From Rubrobacteraceae bacterium (GTDB taxonomy: Bacteria; Actinomycetota; Rubrobacteria; Rubrobacterales; Rubrobacteraceae), in assembly GCA_030448125.1 (NCBI GenBank), contig JAUJNO010000015.1, positions 4,584-54,830 on the forward strand: 50,247 bases of DNA, given 5' to 3'. Below the pieces are notes generated by a model. That model searched no databases, had not been told where the DNA came from, and saw only the letters and a list, made by a program, of their open reading frames with translations. Of this stretch, positions 13,826-22,508 are shown piece by piece (position 1 is the first letter of the stretch; the number at the start of each line of letters is the position of its first letter). Made by a program: the position numbers and the translations under genes.

Positions 13826-14770
13826 CTAGCCGATCGGCGCCGGCGCCGCGGGCGCCGGTTCGGCGGGCAACGGCTGCGCTTCCTGCGCGGGCCCGACCGG
13901 TAACGGCTCGACCTCCTGCACCGGAGCGGCCGGTTCCGGCTCGACCGGCAGGGGCTCCTCTGGCAGGGGCTCTTGCGGCAGGGGCTCTTCCGGCAATGGC
14001 TCCTCCGGCAAAGGTTCGGCCGCCCCCGGCTCCAGGGGCGCCTGCTCTACCGGTACCGGCTCGGGCTCGTACTGCGCCGGCTCGTCCCGCTCCGGTTCGT
14101 CCTCCTCCGGCTCGGCGCCTTCTCCCGGTTCGACCTCCGTAAGCTCGGCCTGGACGATGATCCGATCGCTGTAGTCGGGGAGGGTGCAGGTTTGGAGGGT
14201 CACGATGTCCTTGCCCGAGACGGGCTCCGTGACGCTCCAGTCGTAGGGTCCCGTAACGTAGTTCGTAAAGACCTCGTAGGTATAACGCGTGCCCTCGGAG
14301 TCGGTCAGAAAGACCTCGTCCCCCTCCTCCAGCTTGTCCAGGTCCCAGAACACCAGGTAGCTGTCCGTGCCGAGGTAACCGAGCCGATGGCCGGCTATAA
14401 ACACGTTCGCCTCGTCCTCCCAAGGGAAACCGGTGTCCTGTACGTGCTGGGCGCCGGCCTCGAGGGCGGACTCGTCGTCCCACGGGGTATCGTAGACGTT
14501 CAAGTCCCTCACCCGCTCCATCTTGGGGACGGTCAGCTTGAGCGTCGTCTCCTTGGGGGCGGAAGCGGCGACCTCCTCGTCGCTCGTGGCGGTGGAGACG
14601 GCCTTCGACAGCGGCGAGTTCTCGCCAAAGAGGGAGTACGCCACGAGGCCCAGACCGGCGAGCACGATGAGCAGGGCGAGCACCGAGACCACCCGAGATC
14701 TCGTCCGCTTCTTCAGGTCCCTGCGCCTCGATCGATACATTCGTCTCGACCGGTATACCTTCAAAGCCAT
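13826..14770 (-). CDS. Sortase with a long Pro/Glu-rich C-terminal tail
   Basis: 314 residues. A basic N-terminus and one membrane helix (about residues 28-48, VVSVLALLIVLAGLGLVAY) precede an extracytoplasmic sortase domain. The catalytic triad is His128 (IAGHRLGY), Cys195 (LQTCTLPD) and Arg203 (SDRIIVQA), the layout of class E/F housekeeping sortases of Actinobacteria, which attach proteins to the cell wall. After about residue 210 comes a 100-residue tail of P-L-P-E-E-type repeats ending PAAPAPIG; this is unusual for a sortase and could span or bind the wall. The ATG at 14770 is preferred over the preceding GTG. The promoter is probably in 14771-14850. No sortase substrate is seen in the window. 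Confidence 0.87.
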   Translation of the reverse strand: MALKVYRSRRMYRSRRRDLKKRTRSRVVSVLALLIVLAGLGLVAYSLFGENSPLSKAVSTATSDEEVAASAPKETTLKLTVPKMERVRDLNVYDTPWDDESALEAGAQHVQDTGFPWEDEANVFIAGHRLGYLGTDSYLVFWDLDKLEEGDEVFLTDSEGTRYTYEVFTNYVTGPYDWSVTEPVSGKDIVTLQTCTLPDYSDRIIVQAELTEVEPGEGAEPEEDEPERDEPAQYEPEPVPVEQAPLEPGAAEPLPEEPLPEEPLPQEPLPEEPLPVEPEPAAPVQEVEPLPVGPAQEAQPLPAEPAPAAPAPIG

Positions 14771-14989
14771 CACCTTTCTTCGAACCAGGCTCGTCCGCGG
14801 CCCAGCGCCTAGTTATACAACCTACGCCTCGAAGATGACGTATAGGTTACAGTAAGATCACCCTTTCGCAACGGCTCCCCCGGACACGGCGACGGCGCGG
14901 TCCCATATGTGGTGGCAGGAGCGCTTTCGCATCACTATAATCGCGCTAATCGCACCAGGAAAAGGGTGGGCGCCTATGGAGGAGAGTGG

Positions 14990-17137
14990 ATGAAGGTAGG
15001 AGTACCTAAGGAGATAGCGGAGGACGAGACCCGGGTAGGCCTCGTGCCCGAGACCGTCGGCAAGCTCGTCAAGGACGGCTTCGAGGTGCTCGTCGAGACC
15101 GGCGCCGGCCGCAACTACAACATCGACGAGAACTACGAGGAGGCCGGGGCAAAGATCGCCTCGGACGCCGGGGAGGTCTACGGCGAGGCCGACCTCATAG
15201 TTAAGGTCGCCAAGCCGACGGAGGACGAGATCGGGCAGATGCACGAGGGCCAGGTCCTCGTATGCTTCCTGAACGGTCCCATCTTCCCGGAGACCGTCGA
15301 AGCGCTCGCCAACGCCGAGGTAACCGTCTTCTCCAACGAGATGGTCCCCCGTACCAGCGTGGCGCAGGCTATGGACGCTCTCAGTTCGATGGGCTCCCTC
15401 GCCGGCTACAAGTGCGCCCTCATAGGAGCGGACACTTTAGGCAAGTACGTCCCGATGCTGACTACGGCCGCCGGCACCACGAAGGCGGCAAACGTCCTGG
15501 TCTTCGGCATCGCGGTCGCGGGGCTGCAGGCCATCTCCATCATGCACCAGCTCGGGGCGAACGTCTCCGCCTACGACATACGGCCCGAGACCAAGGAACA
15601 GGCCGAGTCCCTGGGCGCCACCTTTATAGACTCCGAAGACGAGCAGGAGGACGAGCAGGAAGAAGAAGATGAGTTCGAGGAATACGAGCCCGGGGGCTTC
15701 AGCAAGCTGATGGCTTCTTTGGGGTTCTACTCCTTCGCCGAACCCTCGCGGGACGAATACATCGTGGAGGGCGAAGAGGAAGAGGAGGAGGACTCCGAAG
15801 AAGAGGAAGAAGAAGACGAGGGTTGGTCCAACGAGAAGCTTGAGGAGGACCAGAAGCTCATCCGCGAGCGCATACAGGAGATGGACATCGTCATAACCAC
15901 GGCGCTCGTGCCGGGTGCCGAGGCACCGAAGCTGGCGGTCTCGGCCCAAAGGGTGCCGATGACGGGTATGCCCCAGCTGGTCGCCGCCTTCAACGGCGTC
16001 GGCGGCGGGTGCATAGCGCTCGTGGCGCTCTCGGAGTTCTATCAGGGCAGGGCGGAGACCTGGGTCGCCGCGCTCACGGGGCTCTTAACGGTCATCATCG
16101 GGTCGATTAGCTTCTCGGGAAGCATCATAGCGTTCTGTAAGCTTCAGGAGATCGCCTTCAGCGGATCGGTAGTCTTTCCGTTGCAGCAGGTGGTGAACGC
16201 CCTCATCGTCCTGGGGATAATCCTCCTGAGCGCCAACGTCTTTGTAGACGGAGCGATAGCGGAGGCCGTAGGAGTGCCGTTCCTCTCGCCGATCATCTCC
16301 CTGTACATTCTCCTCGCCGCCTCGCTCCTCCTGGGCGTCTTGTTCGTGATACCCATAGGCGGGGCGGACATGCCGATCGTAATCTCGCTCTTGAACGCCT
16401 TCACCGGTCTCGCCGCGGCGTTGTCGGGCTTCGTGCTCGAAAATTACGCCCTGCTCATCGGTGGTACCATCGTCGGCGCCTCGGGTACGATCCTCACGCG
16501 CCAGATGAGCGGCGCCCTTGGCCGTCCCTTGAGCAAGATCATCTTCGCCGGTATCGCCGCCGCTGGCGGCGGCGACGACGAGGACGACGAGGAGCGAGAG
16601 GTCAACGACGTGAGCGCCGAGGAGGCGGGCTCGTACCTCGCGAACGAGGCCGAAAAGGTCGTGTTCGTGCCCGGTTACGGCCTCGCGGTCGCCCAGGCCC
16701 AGTCCGCGATGTACGACCTCATGCAGACGCTCGAATCGCAGGGCAAGGAGGTTCTCTTCGGCATCCACCCCGTGGCCGGACGCATGCCCGGGCACATGAA
16801 CGTCCTCCTCACCGAGGCGGGCGTCCCCTACGAGAAGCTCTACGACCTCGAAGACATAAACCCCGAGTTCGAAGAGACGGACGCCGTCATAATCGTCGGC
16901 GCCAACGACGTCGTCAACCCGGCGGCCAAGGACGAAGAGAAGGACAGCCCCATAAGCGGCATGCCCATCCTCGAGGTCGAGAACGCGGAGAGGATCATCT
17001 TCGTCAAGCGCTCCTTGAGCCCCGGCTTTGCCGGCGTGGACAACCCTCTCTTCTACGACCAGGACAAGACCATGATGTACTTCACCGACGCTAAGCAGGG
17101 CTTAGAAGACATCTCCGAAGCCGTAAAGAACGCGTAA
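14990..17137 (+). CDS. NAD(P) transhydrogenase, pntAA fused in frame to a truncated pntB
   Basis: 715 residues from ATG 14990 (GGAGGAG upstream). Residues 1-330 are the NAD(H)-binding alpha domain (MKVGVPKEIAEDETRVGLVP, then VITTALVPGAEAPKL). From there it jumps into PntB at AQRVPMTGMPQLVAAFNGVG, continues through several membrane helices, and ends with the NADP(H) domain III (VFVPGYGLAVAQAQ, GIHPVAGRMPGHMNV, VIIVGANDVVNPA). Missing are about 50 residues of PntAA, all of PntAB (three helices) and about 85 residues with the first helices of PntB. Normal bacteria use two or three separate genes. The Rossmann motif reads GIAVAG, with Ala for its second Gly. An acidic insert of about 100 residues interrupts domain I. 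A complete proton channel is doubtful. Confidence 0.8.
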   Translation: MKVGVPKEIAEDETRVGLVPETVGKLVKDGFEVLVETGAGRNYNIDENYEEAGAKIASDAGEVYGEADLIVKVAKPTEDEIGQMHEGQVLVCFLNGPIFPETVEALANAEVTVFSNEMVPRTSVAQAMDALSSMGSLAGYKCALIGADTLGKYVPMLTTAAGTTKAANVLVFGIAVAGLQAISIMHQLGANVSAYDIRPETKEQAESLGATFIDSEDEQEDEQEEEDEFEEYEPGGFSKLMASLGFYSFAEPSRDEYIVEGEEEEEEDSEEEEEEDEGWSNEKLEEDQKLIRERIQEMDIVITTALVPGAEAPKLAVSAQRVPMTGMPQLVAAFNGVGGGCIALVALSEFYQGRAETWVAALTGLLTVIIGSISFSGSIIAFCKLQEIAFSGSVVFPLQQVVNALIVLGIILLSANVFVDGAIAEAVGVPFLSPIISLYILLAASLLLGVLFVIPIGGADMPIVISLLNAFTGLAAALSGFVLENYALLIGGTIVGASGTILTRQMSGALGRPLSKIIFAGIAAAGGGDDEDDEEREVNDVSAEEAGSYLANEAEKVVFVPGYGLAVAQAQSAMYDLMQTLESQGKEVLFGIHPVAGRMPGHMNVLLTEAGVPYEKLYDLEDINPEFEETDAVIIVGANDVVNPAAKDEEKDSPISGMPILEVENAERIIFVKRSLSPGFAGVDNPLFYDQDKTMMYFTDAKQGLEDISEAVKNA

Positions 17138-17143
17138 AGAGCG

Positions 17144-17193
17144 TTCGACCGTCAGCAGCCGGTTCTTTGCTCTCGTCGCTGCTAACGGTCGAA
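17144..17193. terminator. Long inverted repeat between transhydrogenase and corA
   Basis: Arms of 16 bp, TTCGACCGTCAGCAGC (17144-17159) and GCTGCTAACGGTCGAA (17178-17193), have one mismatch and an 18-nt loop. The repeat lies between two convergent genes, so it can terminate both. The core GCTGCTAAC-GTC recurs at about 18256-18270, so it may belong to a REP-like family. Confidence 0.6.
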
Positions 17194-17226
17194 AGCTAGA
17201 GGGCGCCTGCGACGAAAGCCCGTGCG

Positions 17227-18204
17227 CTACAGGTAGCCTGAACGCTTGAACCACAGGTAAAGCAGGAACGAGATCAGGGCCATCACGGCGACCGAAATCT
17301 CGAACCCATGATCGATACTCTTGAACTGCTGCCACTGTTCGTTCTCGAAGTTCATACCGAAGATCCCCGCGATGAGTGTCGGGACGATCAGGACCGCCCC
17401 CCAGGCGGAGATCTTCTGCATCTGGTCGTTCTGCTGGACGCCGATCGTTGTAAGGTTCACGTCCATCATGCTGGAGAGCAGGTCCCGGAAGCCCTCGATC
17501 TGCTCCGCCACCCGCAGCACACGCTCCTGGACGCGGCGCAGGTGCTCGCGCTCCTCGGGAGCGAAGCTGCCGGCAGCTTCGCTTTCCGTCATTCGTTCGA
17601 GCGCCCCGACCAGCGGCTTCGTGGCCTGGTGGAAGCGGACGATCTCGCGGGAGGTCTCGTGTATGCGGCGCGAAGCTCCTACGTTGCCCCCGAACACCTC
17701 CGCCTCTATCTCGTCGATGTCGTTCTCCAGCCCCTCGATCACCGGGACGTATCCTTCGACGACCTGGTGCATGATCTCGTAGAAGACCGCGGTCGGGCCT
17801 CGCCGGAGCCGGTCGGGCTCACCCTCCATCTTCCGGCGCGCTTCGTCCAGCGCGGTGTCCTCTCCATAACGGACCGTGATAATAAAGTCCTCTCCCACGA
17901 AAGCGTGGATCTCGCCGAACTCAATCCTCTTTGCGTCTTCGAGGTAACGCGCCGACTTGAGCACAGTGAAAAGGCAGTCACCGTAGCGCTCTAACCTGGG
18001 CCGCTGGTGAGCCTGGATCGCGTCGTCGACCACCAGCTCGTGCAGCCGAAACTCCCTGGCGGCGAAGACGAACTCCTCCTCCGTAGGCTCGTAGAGGCTA
18101 ACCCAGGCAAACTTATCCGGACCGTGGCAGGCTCTATAAGCCTCTTCCAACGAATCCGACGTGGTCCGACGACCATCGGTGTAGATGGCGCTATCGACGA
18201 TCAT
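17227..18204 (-). CDS. corA: CorA-family magnesium/cobalt transporter
   Basis: 325 residues, standard length. A soluble cytoplasmic N-domain with long helices (VIEGLENDIDEIEAEVF, then the stalk helix with EQIEGFRDLLSSMMDV) leads to two C-terminal membrane helices. The selectivity motif GMNF lies between them (AGIFGMNFENEQ), and the basic KRSGYL end is typical. CorA forms pentamers that import Mg(II) or related divalent ions and close when cytosolic Mg binds. The ATG at 18204 is clear. Nothing nearby suggests specialised regulation. Confidence 0.94.
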   Translation of the reverse strand: MIVDSAIYTDGRRTTSDSLEEAYRACHGPDKFAWVSLYEPTEEEFVFAAREFRLHELVVDDAIQAHQRPRLERYGDCLFTVLKSARYLEDAKRIEFGEIHAFVGEDFIITVRYGEDTALDEARRKMEGEPDRLRRGPTAVFYEIMHQVVEGYVPVIEGLENDIDEIEAEVFGGNVGASRRIHETSREIVRFHQATKPLVGALERMTESEAAGSFAPEEREHLRRVQERVLRVAEQIEGFRDLLSSMMDVNLTTIGVQQNDQMQKISAWGAVLIVPTLIAGIFGMNFENEQWQQFKSIDHGFEISVAVMALISFLLYLWFKRSGYL

Positions 18205-18407
18205 GCCGCATTATACGCCGACGCAAGAAGTACAGCTAAAGACAGCGTCTCGCTGTAAGCTGCTAACTGTCAGCGGACGAAGCAGGAGACGTATAGTCGA
18301 GGCCGGCCTCGTGGAAGAAGCGGAGACTCTCGGGTCGCTGCCGAGCTTGGCACGCACGTCAAGCTCGTGGTAGAGGGTCGCCTCTCGACCTAGCTTGCTA
18401 AAGTGCC
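18205..18407. other. Non-coding stretch with REP-like motif
   Basis: About 200 bp between the corA start and the MBL-gene stop. It contains AGCTGCTAACTGTCAGC (about 18256-18272), related to the arms of the hairpin at 17144-17193. A minus-strand open frame (ATLYHELDVRAKLGSDPRV) crosses it but has no start or recognised homologue. The part next to corA should hold its promoter. Confidence 0.3.
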
Positions 18408-19319
18408 CTAGGCCTCCTCGCGTTGTCGTGAGACGTACCGCATCAGGCCGGCGACGAGCATCTCGTAGTTGGCAGCCAGCTCGTAGCGCTCGGAATCCTC
18501 GGTACCGGCCCCCTCGCGCAGCATCTCCTCGTCGCCCCTCGCCTCTAGCTCCTCGGCGATGTCTTCCTGGGAACGCTCCTCGTCCATGCGCTCCTCGACG
18601 AGGAGCAGCCAGTCCTCCAGGCGCTGCTCGAGCTCGCTCAGGTGTCTCTCGACGTCCTCGTAGGAGCCGAAGTGCGTGGGGCACAGAACCTTTGGCTCGA
18701 GCTTGCGCATCGTCCCTATGCTCCCCTTCCAGGCTTCGATGTCGATCTCCGGCGGGGGCGTCGGCGGCTTGACGTACGACTGGCCGAGCAGACGCACCCC
18801 CGCCACGTCCCCGGCGAAGAGCGTCCCCGACTGGGGTTCGAGGTATGCCAGGTGGTGGTAGGCGTGTCCCGGTGTGTAGTGCGCCGAGAGGAGACCGCCG
18901 GCCGCCTCCAGTTCCTCGCCGCCTTCTAACTTAACGAGGCGGTCCTCCGGGACGGCCTTGGCTTCGCCGAAGAGTTCGCCCATGTTCTCCTCACCGTAGA
19001 TACGCGCGGCGCTCTTCAGAAGCTTCGATGGGTCCACGAGGTGCTGGTAGCCGACCTCGTGCACGTAGAAGGCGGCGTTCGGCAACCTCTCCGCCAGGTG
19101 CCCCGACGCCCCTGAGTGGTCCAGGTGAATGTGAGTCAGGAAGACTTGCCGCACGTCCTCGGGGGCGACGCCGTTACCCTTCAGGCCCCGCATGAGGTTC
19201 TCGATGCAGGTCGTCGGGCCGGTCTCTATTATCGCGGCAGACCCCTCCCCCGTCAGGAGGAAAGAGGCGATGATCCCCTCCGTATCCATGAAGCCCAGGT
19301 CGATCGTCTCTATCTTCAT
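18408..19319 (-). CDS. MBL-fold metallo-hydrolase
   Basis: 303 residues. The metal-binding motif is complete: His63, His65, Asp67, His68 in LTHIHLDHSGA, then His in YTPGHAYHH, Asp in LFAGDVAG and His in CPTHFGSYED. This gives a dinuclear metal site of the glyoxalase-II/lactonase branch. The family hydrolyses thioesters, lactones or phosphodiesters, and the substrate cannot be deduced. A C-terminal helical extension of about 90 residues, rich in Glu/Arg (LEQRLEDWLLLVEERMDEER), follows the core and may mediate dimerisation. The ATG at 19319 has GGGGAG upstream. It is divergent from the phosphoglycerate mutase gene. Confidence 0.87.
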   Translation of the reverse strand: MKIETIDLGFMDTEGIIASFLLTGEGSAAIIETGPTTCIENLMRGLKGNGVAPEDVRQVFLTHIHLDHSGASGHLAERLPNAAFYVHEVGYQHLVDPSKLLKSAARIYGEENMGELFGEAKAVPEDRLVKLEGGEELEAAGGLLSAHYTPGHAYHHLAYLEPQSGTLFAGDVAGVRLLGQSYVKPPTPPPEIDIEAWKGSIGTMRKLEPKVLCPTHFGSYEDVERHLSELEQRLEDWLLLVEERMDEERSQEDIAEELEARGDEEMLREGAGTEDSERYELAANYEMLVAGLMRYVSRQREEA

Positions 19320-19436
19320 CCGCCACTCCCCGGTAGGTAGCTCTCCGCAGCCGTTACGCGCTCCGAACCGGGAATTATACAGACCTTCTCTGCTAGACTT
19401 TTTCCGCACCGCGAAACGCGAGGGGAGGATGCCGCT

Positions 19437-20648
19437 TTGGACCTGAACTTGATGCGCGAGCTGTCGGTCTCGACGGACTCCAGGATCGTCTTGCTCGTTC
19501 TGGACGGGCTCGGCGGGCTGCCGATGGACCCTTTCGGCAGGACCGAGCTGGAAGCCGCGAACACCCCAAACCTCGACGCCCTCGCCGCCGGAAGCGACCT
19601 GGGCCTGAGCCGGCCCGTAGCCGCCGGCGTCAGCCCCGGCAGCGGTCCCGGGCACCTGGCCCTCTTCGGCTACGACCCCTTAGAGTACGCGGTCGGGCGC
19701 GGCGTACTCAGCGCCCTGGGCGTCGGCTCCGAGCTCGGCGAGAAGGACCTGGCCGCCAGGATCAACTTCGCTACCAAAGACGAGTCCGGAAAGATCTCCG
19801 ACCGCCGCGCCGGTCGCATCGCCACAAGCGACGCCGCGAAGCTCGTAGACCTCCTCAACGAGAACGTGAAGCTCGACGGCGCCGAGGTCTTCGTCACGCA
19901 CGAGAAAGAACACCGGGCCGTGGCTGTCTTCCGGGCGGACGGCCTCTCGGGCGCCCTCTCGGACTCCGATCCCCAAAGGGTAGGGCTCGAACCCCTCCCC
20001 GTTGAGCCCACGAACGGCACAGATGGCGCGGCCAAAGAGAGCGCGGAGCTCGCCAACGCCTTCATCGAGGAGGCGGACCGCATACTCGCGGACCACCACC
20101 CGGCGAACACGGTGCTGTTGCGCGGCTTCGGGATGCACCCGGCGCTCCCGAAGTTCGACGAGATCTACGAGCTCCGCGCGGCGGCGATCGCGGGCTACCC
20201 CATGTACAAAGGCCTCGCCCGCCTCGCCGGCATGGAGGTCCTAGAAGAGGGCGAGGGGATAGCCGGCGAGTTCGAGACGCTTAGAGACAGCTGGGACTCC
20301 CACGACTTCTTCTTCGTCCACGTCAAGGCTACCGACGCCGCCGGCGAGGACGGCGACTTCGAGCGGAAGTCCGCAGCCATCGAGGAGGTAGACGCCCTCG
20401 TGCCGGACCTGCTGGAACTCGGCCCGGCCGCCCTCGCCGTGACCGGCGACCACGCCACACCCGCGAAGATGGAGAGCCACTCCTGGCACGGGGTCCCGTT
20501 CCTCCTCTCCTCGGAGTACACCCTACCGACCGGCGAGAGCTTCGGCGAGCGCACCTGCGCGGGCGGTTCTCTAGGCGTCTTCGCGGCGGAGGAGATCATG
20601 GGCCTCCTCATGGGCCATGCCCTGAAGCTCAACCGCTACGGCGCGTAG
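19437..20648 (+). CDS. apgM: Cofactor-independent phosphoglycerate mutase, archaeal type (ApgM)
   Basis: 403 residues in the alkaline-phosphatase superfamily; it interconverts 2- and 3-phosphoglycerate. Metal and catalytic motifs are present: VLLVLDGLGGLP near the N-terminus, the catalytic Ser in GVSPGSGPGHLALFGYDP, VHVKATDAAGEDGD, and TGDHATPAKMESHSWHGVP (metal ligands). The start is TTG at 19437; the ATG at 19428 gives only five codons. GGAGG lies about nine bases upstream. The uracil-DNA glycosylase gene begins within 10 bases of the stop, so the two are translationally linked. This enzyme type is common in archaea and scattered in bacteria. Confidence 0.9.
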   Translation: MDLNLMRELSVSTDSRIVLLVLDGLGGLPMDPFGRTELEAANTPNLDALAAGSDLGLSRPVAAGVSPGSGPGHLALFGYDPLEYAVGRGVLSALGVGSELGEKDLAARINFATKDESGKISDRRAGRIATSDAAKLVDLLNENVKLDGAEVFVTHEKEHRAVAVFRADGLSGALSDSDPQRVGLEPLPVEPTNGTDGAAKESAELANAFIEEADRILADHHPANTVLLRGFGMHPALPKFDEIYELRAAAIAGYPMYKGLARLAGMEVLEEGEGIAGEFETLRDSWDSHDFFFVHVKATDAAGEDGDFERKSAAIEEVDALVPDLLELGPAALAVTGDHATPAKMESHSWHGVPFLLSSEYTLPTGESFGERTCAGGSLGVFAAEEIMGLLMGHALKLNRYGA

Positions 20649-20656
20649 CAGGACCC

Positions 20657-21379
20657 ATCGAAGAGACGGAACAAGAGAGGGAGCGCCTCCATGCGCTCGC
20701 GCGGCTCGAAGAGGAGGTAACCTCCTGCCGGCGCTGCCCGCGCCTCGTCGAGTGGCGCGAGAAGATCGCCCGCGAGAAGAAAGCGTCCCACGCCGGTGAG
20801 GAGTACTGGGGCCGCCCCGTTCCGGGGTTCGGGGATCCGGAAGCCCGCGTGATCGTCCTCGGCCTGGCCCCCGCCGCCCACGGGGCCAACCGCACCGGCC
20901 GCTTCTTCACCGGCGACCGCTCCGGAGACTTCCTCTTCGGCGCACTCCACCGCACCGGCTTCGCGAACACCCCCGTCTCCCGGCGAGTAGATGACGGCCT
21001 GCGCCTCTCCGGGCTCTGGATCTCCGCCGCCGTCCGTTGCGCCCCGCCGAAGAATAAACCAACCCCCGCCGAACGCGACCGATGCCTCCCCTACGCCGCC
21101 CGCGAGCTCACGCTTCTACCCGCCGCGCGGGTTCTCGTCTGCCTCGGCGCCTTCGCCTGGGACGCCGCCCTGCGCCTCTACGAAGTCCGGCCAAAGCCTA
21201 AGTTCGCCCACGGCGCCGAGCATAAGCTACCCTCCGGCCCCGTCCTCCTCGGCTGCTACCACCCCTCCCAGCAGAACACCTTCACCGGCGTCCTCACCAA
21301 GCCCATGCTCGACGCGCTGTTCCTGCGGGCGCGCGAGATGGTGGAGAAAGGACAGGCGCCGCAAAACCGGCCGGGATAG
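20657..21379 (+). CDS. Family-5 (UdgB-type) uracil-DNA glycosylase with an apparent ATC start
   Basis: Removes uracil from DNA. The N-terminal CxxC (SCRRCPRLVEWR) and the second cysteine pair (VRCAPPKNKPTPAERDRC) bind a [4Fe-4S] cluster. GLAPAAHGANRTGR is the family-5 active-site motif, and CYHPSQQNTFTG is motif B. The frame is open to the preceding gene, yet the only ATG, GTG or TTG in frame is GTG 20849, which would delete the first cysteine pair and active-site strand. The best start is ATC at 20657, after AGGA and nine bases past the apgM stop; an ATG there would be ordinary. So this is either a rare ATC start, coupled to apgM, or a mutated start. The protein would be 240 residues. Confidence 0.8.
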   Translation: MEETEQERERLHALARLEEEVTSCRRCPRLVEWREKIAREKKASHAGEEYWGRPVPGFGDPEARVIVLGLAPAAHGANRTGRFFTGDRSGDFLFGALHRTGFANTPVSRRVDDGLRLSGLWISAAVRCAPPKNKPTPAERDRCLPYAARELTLLPAARVLVCLGAFAWDAALRLYEVRPKPKFAHGAEHKLPSGPVLLGCYHPSQQNTFTGVLTKPMLDALFLRAREMVEKGQAPQNRPG

Positions 21380-21450
21380 AGCTGCCCCTCGCAGCCGCAG
21401 GTTCGCGCCCTCGACCACACTGAGGGAATCGTCGCCTCGTCTAGCCGAGA

Positions 21451-21484
21451 GGGGCCGTAAGTTCTTGATCTTACGCGGCCCCGC
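21451..21484. terminator. Bidirectional terminator hairpin
   Basis: GGGGCCGTAAG pairs with CTTACGCGGCCCC (a two-base bulge) around loop TTCTTGAT, between the convergent UdgB gene and the coiled-coil gene. It overlaps the last codons and stop of the latter. Confidence 0.55.
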
Positions 21485-22508
21485 CTCTTCTCTCTAGCTC
21501 CGAGTGCCTTCGGGCGACGCTGGCGCGGCGAGAGATGCGGTCGTCGGTCGCCAGTTCGGGGTTATGCTCCTCCAGGATATCCAACCTCACGGTCGTCCTC
21601 TCTATACCGTCGTTCGCCCGACGCAGCCTCTCCTCCCACTCGCGTTTTCCGCAAGGACCGGTCGCCACCTCGCCGTTGTCCCGCGCCTGGTAGAGTCCCT
21701 CGGCCAGCTCGACGTAGCCCTGGTAATTCTCCAGGTACCTGTCGTAGTGCTTGCGAAACATCTCGACCTGGGCGCCGCTCCGGGCCCGTCCCGCCGGCGC
21801 CCTCCCCTGATCGGCCGTGTCGTCGGGATGCGGCAGCCGCACCCCGAGGCGCGGCCTCTTGTTCGTCGGCGGGATCTTCGCGGGTGCGGGCGCCTTCTTT
21901 CCGGGGGAACTCGCCGGTTGCGGGGTCTTGCCGGTCTCCGGTACTCTCTGCGCCGGCAATAGCTCCTCCCCCGAAAGCTCGCGGCCGTCCGGTAGGCCCT
22001 CCGGCGATCCCGCCGGAACGGGCGGGGGGCTGTCCCGTTCGATCTTCCGGTCTTGCTGGGCCTCTCGTAGCTCCCGGAGCTCTCGCTTCAAGTGCTCGAT
22101 CTTCTGTTCGGAGTCCCGGCGCTCCCGCTCCCGCTCTCGCTCCTCGCGTTCCTGCCGGGCCTGCTGTTGCTGGTACTCCAGACGTCTCGCGCGCTCCCGC
22201 TCGAACTTCTCCGCCAACTGCCCTTGCTCCCGTTGCAGTTGCTTGAACTCCCGGTTCAGCCGCCCGACGTTTTGTTGAAGCTCCAGGCGCTGCTCTCGCT
22301 CCCGCTTCGACTCTTCCTTCAAGGCTCGATGTTCTTCGCGCAGGAATTTCAGGATACTGGCTTGCTCCTCGCGAAGGTACTCCATGCGCTCCTCGGCCAC
22401 CTCCACGTACCTCCGCGCGTTCTTCAAGGTGAGAGCGGCGGTGGTGAGAGTCGCGGCGCCGAACGAGAGAAGAGAGCCGGCGCCGACGAAACGCAACGCC
22501 TTGATCAT
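21471..22508 (-). CDS. Membrane-anchored coiled-coil protein
   Basis: 345 residues, not a recognised family. One membrane segment near the N-terminus (about 6-30, FVGAGSLLSFGAATLTTAAL) is followed by a 130-residue Glu/Arg/Gln-rich coiled coil. A Pro-rich linker with PQPASSPGKKAPAPAK comes next, then a folded C-terminal helical part (VEMFRKHYDRYLENYQGYVE). The ATG at 22508 has GGGAGG eight bases upstream. The shape suggests a structural or scaffold protein, but no function can be assigned. The highly repetitive codons give several long false frames on the opposite strand. Confidence 0.65.
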   Translation of the reverse strand: MIKALRFVGAGSLLSFGAATLTTAALTLKNARRYVEVAEERMEYLREEQASILKFLREEHRALKEESKREREQRLELQQNVGRLNREFKQLQREQGQLAEKFERERARRLEYQQQQARQEREERERERERRDSEQKIEHLKRELRELREAQQDRKIERDSPPPVPAGSPEGLPDGRELSGEELLPAQRVPETGKTPQPASSPGKKAPAPAKIPPTNKRPRLGVRLPHPDDTADQGRAPAGRARSGAQVEMFRKHYDRYLENYQGYVELAEGLYQARDNGEVATGPCGKREWEERLRRANDGIERTTVRLDILEEHNPELATDDRISRRASVARRHSELERRGGAA

